5,619 nucleotides of DNA, from assembly GCA_021779635.1 (NCBI GenBank), contig JAJYAH010000338.1, positions 1,780 through 7,398 on the forward strand. The letters run 5' to 3'. This DNA comes from Pseudomonadota bacterium. GTDB lineage: Bacteria; Pseudomonadota; Alphaproteobacteria; Rhizobiales; Xanthobacteraceae. Below the pieces are notes generated by a model that saw only the letters and a program-made list of their open reading frames with translations, was not told the DNA's origin and did not search any database. Positions within the stretch are counted from its first letter, which is position 1. Each line of letters begins with the position of its first letter. This document shows positions 1 through 5,384 of the stretch, in pieces. Made by a program: the position numbers and the translations under genes.

Positions 1-298
1 CGCGTTTCGGCTGCCGGCCACCCTGCGCCAGGAGCCGATCCAGCCCCAGCTTGTGCAGGGTTCCCAGCGCCGCGGCCACATGGCCGTGCGGCAGGCTGCG
101 CAGCAAGGTCAAAGCCTTTGGATCGCTCGCCGCTACGGCCTCGCCGCGCAGCACGCGGCGCAATGCTTCGATCTTTGCCGCAGGCCAATCCGAAAGGTTG
201 GCGAGCGTGCGCTTCTTGATCTTGCCGCCGTCGCGATAGCTCTCGCGCAGCAAGATCGCCGGCGGCGAATTGCGATTCGGAATGCGCTCGACGTACAT
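1..298 (-). CDS. IS1634-type transposase, N-terminal part (cut by left edge)
   Basis: This is a DDE transposase that would move its own insertion sequence. The frame is open from an ATG at 296-298 down to the window edge, giving 99 residues of a protein that usually has several hundred. The start MYVERIPNRNSPPAILL, followed by RESYRDGGKIKKRTLANLS near residues 18-36 and SLPHGHVAAALGTL near 68-81, matches the well-conserved N-terminus of IS1634-family (IS4-related) transposases. The catalytic DDE residues lie beyond the edge, so whether the element is intact cannot be judged. No clear Shine-Dalgarno is seen before the ATG. The gene is GC-rich and contrasts with the AT-richer operon to its right, which fits a separately acquired element. 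It has the same orientation as the operon and lies about 200 bases past its last gene. Family assignment is from recognition of conserved motifs. Confidence 0.85.
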   Translation of the reverse strand, partial: MYVERIPNRNSPPAILLRESYRDGGKIKKRTLANLSDWPAAKIEALRRVLRGEAVAASDPKALTLLRSLPHGHVAAALGTLHKLGLDRLLAQGGRQPKR

Positions 299-501
299 GG
301 CAAGCTTGAATCACGCCTGCGACCCCTCGTCAAGCAGACAAACTAAACTACATGGGTACGAAGCAGCTCCGCAAAGATGCTTTTTGCCCTGTTCTCAAGG
401 GCTTACTCAAAAACCGCGCCGCAACTTCCGCTTAGCGAAACTGCGGGGCGTGCTTCGGGGAACGGCAGGGGCAAACCAAAGGACAATGATGTCATGGATT
501 T
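299..501. other. Non-coding gap between operon end and transposase gene
   Basis: This 203-base stretch separates the last operon gene from the transposase start. It should contain one end of the insertion sequence, but the matching inverted repeat lies outside the window, so the boundary cannot be placed. It holds a terminator-like hairpin (listed separately) and a smaller stem at 386-390 pairing with 398-402. A 30-codon minus-strand frame at 403-495 has no ribosome site and is not believed to be a gene. Confidence 0.6.
409..446 (-). terminator. Candidate Rho-independent terminator of the RiPP-like operon
   Basis: Read on the minus strand, 446 to 419 folds as an imperfect hairpin: CCGCA pairs with TGCGG, then two G-T wobble pairs, then TTCGC pairs with GCGAA around one bulged G, with loop TAA. 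Five bases later comes a run of five T (409-413 as A on the plus strand). The position, about 55 bases past the last operon gene, fits a transcription end. The wobble pairs, bulge and five-base spacer before the T run make it less than ideal. It could instead be part of the insertion sequence end. Confidence 0.35.
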
Positions 502-798
502 TTAGAGTGGCTTCTTGCCTTGAACAGTCATCGTCATAACGAAATTCAAAGCATTCACAAATTGGCTCTTCTCTTCGCTTTTACTAGCGTTCGGAACATC
601 GAACGAAAAAATGGTAGTTGCCGCGTACAATATCTCGATCTCTAAATGCGGTCGCCCTTTGCGAACGGTAAGAAGGGCTAGACGTAAATTGACATCCTCC
701 AAACAATATCCGATCGAAGCGTTTCCTTTGGAAATTGCATGCCAATCGCTTGCGTTCGGATTGTGTTTCAATAGGGTAAGAATTTCTTGAAATTTCAT
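502..798 (-). CDS. Unrecognised 98-residue protein, last gene of the operon
   Basis: I do not recognise this family. The ATG at 796-798 is chosen because GGAG lies seven bases upstream (806-809); the earlier in-frame ATG at 811-813 has no such site. The product is a small soluble-looking protein without signal peptide or membrane segment. It begins MKFQEILTLLKHNPNASDW, likely a helix, and then shows a strand-rich middle with the phrase GYCLEDVNLRLALL (about residues 30-43) and EIEILYAATTIFSF. It has a single cysteine at about residue 32. It starts 46 bases after the ATP-grasp stop, so it is probably co-transcribed. Possible roles, all inference, are a second substrate, an accessory binding protein or a self-protection protein. 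Composition resembles the operon rather than the transposase, so it probably belongs to the cluster. Confidence 0.6.
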   Translation of the reverse strand: MKFQEILTLLKHNPNASDWHAISKGNASIGYCLEDVNLRLALLTVRKGRPHLEIEILYAATTIFSFDVPNASKSEEKSQFVNALNFVMTMTVQGKKPL

Positions 799-805
799 TT
801 TTCGA

Positions 806-809
806 CTCC
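806..809 (-). promoter_or_regulatory. Ribosome binding site deciding the start at 798
   Basis: GGAG on the minus strand lies seven bases before the ATG at 796-798. It supports the 98-residue form over the 103-residue form starting at 813. Confidence 0.5.
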
Positions 810-844
810 GCATTGGTTAATCGTTCAGTGCGTCAATCGACGAT

Positions 845-1900
845 TCATGTCATATGAGTAACGGACTCTCCTAAGCTCGCGAACGGTGCGAGATCATCCA
901 CAATGAACGGCTCCCGATCATTTTCCGCTATTTTGGGTATTTCACGAGCGACTGGATCAACCGGTCGACATAGAGCCTCCGCCATCGCCGTTGAGATGGA
1001 GGTGCCGGCCTTATAGTCAAGATACAGAAATTGGCCAGCGGGGTTCACTTCAAAAAAATAGAAAGCGCCATCAGCTGTCATTCGAAAATCGAACGCACCG
1101 TACCGAATGCCACCGCGTGACATAAATGTCAGCATCTTTTGCTTCAGATCATCTGGAATATCGCAGGCCGTGCACGTAATTTTGGTATCGATTCGAACGT
1201 CCGCAGGGTATCTGCTGTTTTTCAAATCGAAACGAGCTGCGAAGAACTGATCGTCGATCGCTATCACTCGAAGATCATCAATGCCTTCGATATACTCCTG
1301 CAGAATTACCGGGCAAGCCTGCACGTGATCAAGTTTACCCATTAAATCGAGCGTGAGGAATCGCGTGGGTTGCCAAAATTCCTCTGTTCCCCAAAAAGAT
1401 TTGTAGATTAGCTTCGGATGGACCTGACTAAAGGATCGGGCCGTATGTGGATCGCTGGTGACACACGTCTTAGGTATTTTGAAACCACATATCGATGCAA
1501 GATGCAGTTGGTGCATCTTAGAATCGATAACCCGTTGCGCGTGAGGGTTGTTGTACTGTCGAATATACGACGGCAGGCAGGCTAACAATCCATCCAAAAA
1601 GTATTCAAGTTCGTTCCTGACATAGTTCTTTAGATGGGCAGGCAAGCGATCACGCACTGAGAAAGCAGTTGGCCGCCGCCACCAGATCGATTTTAGCGCC
1701 TCGAACGAGACTATTTCACCGCCTCCCGTTCGAAGAAAAAGGTGTGGCGTTTCTTCCGGAAATATCGAGCCGACGAAGTTCTGGCACAGGTCCTTAATGT
1801 CGACAACTAGTGGACGATCCTCCATTGGCATTGCCTGAAGCACACCGGGTAGATGTTCGTCTGCCCGGTGTGAAAAAATCAAAGAAGTTGGATGCATCAT
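845..1900 (-). CDS. Graspetide-type ATP-grasp ligase (RiPP macrocyclase)
   Basis: Enzymes of this family use ATP to phosphorylate Asp or Glu side chains of a precursor peptide. They then join these to Ser/Thr (ester) or Lys (amide) side chains, in the cytoplasm. The 351-residue length fits the MvdC/MvdD-like group. Visible motifs: N-terminal LIFSHRADEH (7-16); WWRRP (73-77), typical of this group; SKMHQLHLASICGFKIPKTC (127-146), the usual start of the ATP-grasp fold; a probable ATP-binding Lys in LIYKSF (164-169); QEYIEGIDDLRV (201-212); YGAFDFR (267-273) with a metal-ligand Asp; and FFEVNPAGQFLYLD (282-295) with the metal-binding Glu and Asn. The core catalytic set looks intact. The start is ATG at 1898-1900 or the adjacent ATG at 1895-1897, nine bases after the stop of the precursor candidate, with only a weak ribosome site, so coupled translation is likely. 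The pairing with an Asp/Lys-rich neighbour strongly supports the role. The exact bond type is inference. Confidence 0.87.
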   Translation of the reverse strand: MMHPTSLIFSHRADEHLPGVLQAMPMEDRPLVVDIKDLCQNFVGSIFPEETPHLFLRTGGGEIVSFEALKSIWWRRPTAFSVRDRLPAHLKNYVRNELEYFLDGLLACLPSYIRQYNNPHAQRVIDSKMHQLHLASICGFKIPKTCVTSDPHTARSFSQVHPKLIYKSFWGTEEFWQPTRFLTLDLMGKLDHVQACPVILQEYIEGIDDLRVIAIDDQFFAARFDLKNSRYPADVRIDTKITCTACDIPDDLKQKMLTFMSRGGIRYGAFDFRMTADGAFYFFEVNPAGQFLYLDYKAGTSISTAMAEALCRPVDPVAREIPKIAENDREPFIVDDLAPFASLGESVTHMT

Positions 1901-1909
1901 TTCGCGCTT

Positions 1910-2293
1910 CTATCTGCGCCTGCGGTACGGACGTCCATCGTCCTCTTCTGGATCCTTGTCATCAATTGGTGATTTGTCATCTATCGGCAACTTCCCGCCG
2001 TCATCTCTGCTTTTGGATATGGTACCCCCATCGTCCAAATACTTGTAGATCGTAAGCCCGCGAACCGGGCCTTGGGGTGGTAAGAAAACTTCGGAGGCCT
2101 TCATAGCCACTTGGACAGTCGTATCCGGATCAACAAACATGCGTTTTCCACTCTCTTTCCCAACATCGAGAGGATGGGACTGAACGATAGCTTTTGCCGG
2201 AATCAGAACTTGAAGGCCGTCAAAGGTGACGACGCTGACTTGCCCGTCTTTTTGCTCGGTCGCGTAACCAACGACAACTACATATTTTGTCAT
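1910..2293 (-). CDS. Candidate RiPP precursor with acidic repeated core, 127 residues
   Basis: This is the best candidate substrate of the surrounding enzymes. Residues 1-80 look like a folded, strand-rich leader beginning MTKYVVVVGYATEQKDGQVS, with a hydrophobic phrase GLQVLIPAKAIV (26-37). Residues 83-127 differ sharply: a tail rich in Asp, Lys and Gly with DDGG at 87-90 and 97-100, PIDDK at 103-107 and 109-113, EEDD at 116-119, and a basic end PYRRRR. The acid groups and Lys/Ser/Thr/Tyr partners are what a graspetide ATP-grasp enzyme joins. There is no cysteine anywhere. The ATG at 2291-2293 is preceded by GGGAGG, the strongest ribosome site in the window, as expected for a highly made substrate; an upstream in-frame start would add 13 residues without such support. 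It sits just before the ATP-grasp gene. No match to a named precursor family is recognised, and it could instead be a small structural or binding protein. Confidence 0.65.
   Translation of the reverse strand: MTKYVVVVGYATEQKDGQVSVVTFDGLQVLIPAKAIVQSHPLDVGKESGKRMFVDPDTTVQVAMKASEVFLPPQGPVRGLTIYKYLDDGGTISKSRDDGGKLPIDDKSPIDDKDPEEDDGRPYRRRR
1955..1990 (-). repeat. Tandem 18-base repeat coding the two PIDDK units
   Basis: Two adjacent 18-base units (1955-1972 and 1973-1990) share TTGTCATC and a following AT-GG pattern on the plus strand. Each encodes a six-residue unit with the shared part PIDDK in the tail of the precursor candidate. This points to core growth by in-frame duplication. Confidence 0.7.
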
Positions 2294-2298
2294 CACTA

Positions 2299-2304
2299 CC
2301 TCCC
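2299..2304 (-). promoter_or_regulatory. Strong ribosome binding site of the precursor candidate
   Basis: GGGAGG followed by T on the minus strand lies five bases before the ATG at 2291-2293. It fixes the 127-residue start and suggests high translation compared with the neighbouring genes. Confidence 0.7.
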
Positions 2305-2349
2305 TGGCACCATAAAGAAAACAAAACCACAAGTAGTAGAAGACCTTAT

Positions 2350-2523
2350 CTAATGGATACGATCAAGGCAAGCGGTCACGGTTAGGGCTAGCGTAGAAGG
2401 AATACCTTGCTGCGGGTAATGTGGGGAAGCAGGGACGTCACCCGAGCGCGCGAGTATTTGCTCGTGGTTTAGGCCGCCCGCAAGCACATTCCAGATTTCT
2501 GCAACTGAATCATTCCGCGGCAA
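2350..2523 (-). other. Possible 57-codon small ORF or gene remnant between radical SAM and precursor genes
   Basis: This frame opens just after a stop and has a TTG at 2521-2523, overlapping the radical SAM stop by 14 bases, and ends with TAG at 2350-2352. It reads like protein in its first half, with SVAEIWNVLAGGLNHEQIL near residues 6-24, and less so afterwards. The phrase resembles either a DUF433-type antitoxin helix pair or a PqqD-like turn; neither can be settled by eye. No ribosome binding site is visible before the TTG, so it may be a decayed remnant or a chance frame. The same 216-base gap holds a weak promoter-like pair, TTGCCT (2366-2371) and TAAGGT (2343-2348) on the minus strand, 17 bases apart. 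That pair could give the precursor gene its own transcript. Confidence 0.2.
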
Positions 2524-4528
2524 TCAGAGCTGCATGGGTCGCTGGACCGGCAAGCTCAACAATGCCAGCACGCCAGAACAATTCAAAATCCTCCCAATCT
2601 GGAAAGATATCAGTCTCTGAGGCGATTTCCGAGCAATACTGCCAATAGCTTTTAGGTTCCGCTAAGCTACGCAGCAGATCTGCTGCGGATTTGTTAATCA
2701 GGTACGTCGATACATTATTTGAGCCAAACGTTTGAGCTGGTGCTTGCTTGGCCTTTATTAAGAGGTAACCAAGCGGACCGGCAAGTTCATTATTGAGCAT
2801 ATCATCTCCTCCGATGCCATCTACGCTCTCGAGAATACGTACACAATCATGAATGTCGGGGAGAATCGTAATATTTGACGCAAGAACAAAGTAGTTATCG
2901 CGAGGGTCTGAGAACTGCTTTGGCCCACCAACTTTCTGAGGGGTCGAATCTGCAATCTCAATCAGTGTCCGAGTTGCCACGGCATACCGAAAAAGAGAAA
3001 CCACGTGGTGGTCGTCTCCGAACCTTGCTCTCAAGAATGCAATCAAATCATCAGCTGTCACATCAAATCGTTCTCGCTTGTTAGCTACACACCATTCGTA
3101 CATGTCATTTAGAAAGATGCTGAGCATTCGTTCGAAGCTTCGTAGCAAGTAAGATACGACTACTCGTCCCCCAAGTCGCAAACTACTCCAGGCTGATGTT
3201 ACGAAGACATGTCGTTCTCGCGGCAGGGCGGAAGGAAAATAATGGTGGTTGGGAAATATTACAGGATAATGCTGCAAGAGCTCAACATCGTCGCCCTCTA
3301 TGATAGGTACGTTAAATTCAGTAGAGTACCCATCAAACTTCAGCTGTCGACCGTAGTCAGTCATGAGTTGGGTGCCGGGCTCTGGCGTTAGTAAGTGCAG
3401 TTGAGCAGTGGTAAAAATATTTCTGTTGCAAAATAATCTACCCACGAAATCGAGTGTAGCATTCTGATCGTCTAACTTTTCTTCTGGATACCCGGTGATG
3501 AACGACGCCACCGTCGATATCCCAAGCTCAGCCGTCGTCGCAATTATTGGTTCAACTAACTTTATGTCTAGGCGCTTGCGAGAGATCGATTGCATCCGCT
3601 CGCTTCCGCTCTCGATTCCAAAGAAGATAGATCGGCAGCCTGCGCGAGACATCATCCTAATAAGATCATGATCCACGCAGTCAACGCGAGCCGAACAAGA
3701 CCAAGTATAGTTTCGATCCGACACTCTCTCGCAAAACTCCATGACCTTCTTTTGATTTACCGTGAACAAATCGTGATTCAATTTGAAATCGGTGTAACCA
3801 TACTCGGAATGAAGGTGATCCATTTCCTTTAGAAGGCGGCCGCTCGATTTTAGTCGATAGCTCCGGCCAAAAAAGGAGGCTGTTGAGCAGAACGTGCAGC
3901 TAAACGGGCAGCCTCGTCCAGCCTCAACTCTTATTGTCTGCAATTTAAGATCTTCAAGAGGGTAGCAGTCGTAAGCCGGCATCGGCAATTCGTCCAGATC
4001 CTCTATGATAGGATTTCCGGGCCCGCAAATTATCGTTCCATCTTTTGTTCGATAAGACACTCCCGGAATTACTCCGAAATCGAGCGCTGGAAGTTGAGCT
4101 AGAATCGTTGGCAACGTATTTTCCGCTTCATTGCGCGCAATGATGTCAAAGTCCCCGAACGTCTCTAAAATCTCGCGGTGCAGGATGGTAGCGTGCGGCC
4201 CTCCCAATAAGATCGGCAACTGCGGACGATGACGCTTAACTAGGCGCGCAACTTTTACCACGCAATTGAAGTTGCAACCAAGAGCCGTGAAGCCGACCGC
4301 ATCTGGCTGACGTTCTAATATTCGCAACGCCATTGAATTGTATAGCGCCGGCCCTAGCTCCAAATGTCCCTGTACGAGGTCTAACTTTGGACTATATATT
4401 TCCGCCGTATGCTCGGCGGTACGGGCTACTGCAACAAGTGAGAGCAGACCCAAATGTGGTTGGAGGTCATATTTCCTCGCCATGTAAAAATCGTCATACA
4501 AAAGGTTATCAACCAGCACTAATTTCAT
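2510..4528 (-). CDS. B12-binding radical SAM enzyme with PqqD-like C-terminus
   Basis: Enzymes of this class use a 4Fe-4S cluster, S-adenosylmethionine and often cobalamin to change unreactive carbons, commonly by methylation, and many act on RiPP precursors. The 672-residue product shows a B12-binding Rossmann-like part (about 1-150) with AVGFTALGCNFNC (77-89) and ILLGGPHAT (106-114). The radical SAM signature GRGCPFSCTFCS follows, with cysteines 207, 211 and 214 in CxxxCxxC spacing, and then FFGIESGSERM (302-312) of the SAM-binding barrel. After about residue 430 comes a long extension. Its end, YLINKSAADLLRSL (609-622) to FWRAGIVELA (651-660), resembles a PqqD/RRE peptide-binding winged helix. 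ATG 4526-4528 is chosen because GGAG lies six bases upstream; the TTG at 4538-4540 overlaps that GGAG. The gene follows the partner gene by 31 bases. The substrate and exact reaction are not visible; the enzyme class is secure. Confidence 0.88.
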   Translation of the reverse strand: MKLVLVDNLLYDDFYMARKYDLQPHLGLLSLVAVARTAEHTAEIYSPKLDLVQGHLELGPALYNSMALRILERQPDAVGFTALGCNFNCVVKVARLVKRHRPQLPILLGGPHATILHREILETFGDFDIIARNEAENTLPTILAQLPALDFGVIPGVSYRTKDGTIICGPGNPIIEDLDELPMPAYDCYPLEDLKLQTIRVEAGRGCPFSCTFCSTASFFGRSYRLKSSGRLLKEMDHLHSEYGYTDFKLNHDLFTVNQKKVMEFCERVSDRNYTWSCSARVDCVDHDLIRMMSRAGCRSIFFGIESGSERMQSISRKRLDIKLVEPIIATTAELGISTVASFITGYPEEKLDDQNATLDFVGRLFCNRNIFTTAQLHLLTPEPGTQLMTDYGRQLKFDGYSTEFNVPIIEGDDVELLQHYPVIFPNHHYFPSALPRERHVFVTSAWSSLRLGGRVVVSYLLRSFERMLSIFLNDMYEWCVANKRERFDVTADDLIAFLRARFGDDHHVVSLFRYAVATRTLIEIADSTPQKVGGPKQFSDPRDNYFVLASNITILPDIHDCVRILESVDGIGGDDMLNNELAGPLGYLLIKAKQAPAQTFGSNNVSTYLINKSAADLLRSLAEPKSYWQYCSEIASETDIFPDWEDFELFWRAGIVELAGPATHAALIAAE

Positions 4529-4534
4529 TGGCAA

Positions 4535-4538
4535 CTCC
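4535..4538 (-). promoter_or_regulatory. Ribosome binding site deciding the radical SAM start
   Basis: GGAG on the minus strand lies six bases before the ATG at 4526-4528, in the 31-base gap after the partner gene. It rules against the in-frame TTG at 4538-4540. Confidence 0.55.
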
Positions 4539-4559
4539 AATCGAATAGAGCGGCGTTAT

Positions 4560-5384
4560 TCACCGTTTTGTATGAAGTTCTATGAGGCCGCGCTGGCGTG
4601 CCCCCGAAAGGAACCCATCAAGCTGTTCTTCAGAAACGGTATCAGCAAGAAGGCGAACGATATCGGCGACGCTTCGTTTTCCATCGATAAGCGAAAGTAT
4701 TGTCGCTGTGATTTCGTCGGTCTCGAAGAATGTGACGGATGGCGACTGTTTAGGTCTCCAATAGGCAAGAATCCGTGACTCCGCCGCATAATCAGTTTCG
4801 AATCGAAAGGTGCCCTCTGCTAAGTTTGAGCAAGCCGCTAGAACATCAGACGCGAATCGTCTCACCTTAAAGAAGCCGAGCCAGCAGATAGAGTTCGGCA
4901 ACGGCTTCACGACAACTCCAGGGCTAGATTTAATATGATGGACGATGGTCTCATGCGCTAGAATATCATCAACTAAAATACCGATATTGGATTCCCAGCC
5001 GCTGCAAAAGGCAGTGAGAGAACAGGAAATTGAAGTCAGCTGATCATCAATAGAAAGCGGGCCCGACGCCCGGAGCTTAGTAAATGCGTTCGAGTGAAAT
5101 TCGAAAAAAGCAATTTCTTGTTCGAGCACTGCAAGTAGCTTTAGGGTGATCGGTATGATAGGACGCAAGGAGTTGTGCTTTATTCGCGTGATAAAACCTT
5201 TGAATAAGGATAGCCTTCGGAGGTCGTCACTGCTCAATAGCGAAGATGCGTTTTTAGAGATTTTGGAAACCGGGGATGCGTCGGCACGTGGAATCGCGGT
5301 CATTGCGTGCGTGAGAAAGTCGGGTTCGGTCAAGCACCGCGCGACGAATGCGTGGAGTCGATCTGCGTCTATGTCACCCACCAA
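4560..5384 (-). CDS. Probable MNIO partner protein with PqqD/RRE-like C-terminal domain
   Basis: MNIO (DUF692) enzymes usually work with an adjacent partner that brings the precursor peptide to the active site; position and shape suggest this is that partner. The 274 residues have no signal peptide or membrane segment. The N-terminal part (about 8-30, RLHAFVARCLTEPDFLTHA) and the helical stretch LLAVLEQEIAFFEFHSNAF (83-101) recall helical partner proteins. ILAHETIVHH (141-150) is a possible functional site. The C-terminal part (about 216-271, VTFFETDEITATILSLIDG then VADIVRLL and RQRGLIEL) looks like a PqqD-type winged helix that could bind a leader. The start is TTG 5382-5384 or GTG 5379-5381; both overlap the MNIO stop, so translation is probably coupled. 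The family is not recognised with certainty; the role rests on gene order and the C-terminal domain. Confidence 0.7.
   Translation of the reverse strand: MVGDIDADRLHAFVARCLTEPDFLTHAMTAIPRADASPVSKISKNASSLLSSDDLRRLSLFKGFITRIKHNSLRPIIPITLKLLAVLEQEIAFFEFHSNAFTKLRASGPLSIDDQLTSISCSLTAFCSGWESNIGILVDDILAHETIVHHIKSSPGVVVKPLPNSICWLGFFKVRRFASDVLAACSNLAEGTFRFETDYAAESRILAYWRPKQSPSVTFFETDEITATILSLIDGKRSVADIVRLLADTVSEEQLDGFLSGARQRGLIELHTKR

Noticed and set aside
53..346. Plus-strand 97-codon frame at the left edge
   Set aside because: It lies opposite the minus-strand frame that clearly encodes the conserved N-terminus of an IS1634-type transposase. Its own product is low in recognisable features.
386..402. 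Stem GCCCT/AGGGC with a seven-base loop
   Set aside because: The stem is only five pairs, and on the strand of the operon it is followed by A rather than T, so it is not a terminator.
403..495. Minus-strand 30-codon frame starting MTSLSFGLPLPF after the last operon gene
   Set aside because: There is no ribosome site before the ATG, it overlaps the terminator-like hairpin, and it has no recognisable precursor features.
2294..2332. Upstream start adding 13 residues (MWFCFLYGAREVV) to the precursor candidate
   Set aside because: The strong GGGAGG site lies inside this extension at the right distance from the ATG at 2291-2293.
2343..2371. Promoter-like pair TTGCCT and TAAGGT before the precursor gene, minus strand
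   Set aside because: The spacing of 17 is right but the -10 box matches poorly. It is too weak to list as a promoter and is only mentioned with the gap.
2469..2513. ATGA overlap at the radical SAM stop opening a 14-codon frame
   Set aside because: The product is only 14 residues with no recognisable feature and no ribosome site; the overlap is probably chance.
4572..4778. Plus-strand and other-frame short ORFs across the partner gene (also 1139-1345, 2875-3084, 3590-3832, 5146-5400)
   Set aside because: They are shadows of long minus-strand genes with recognisable domains and lack family motifs.
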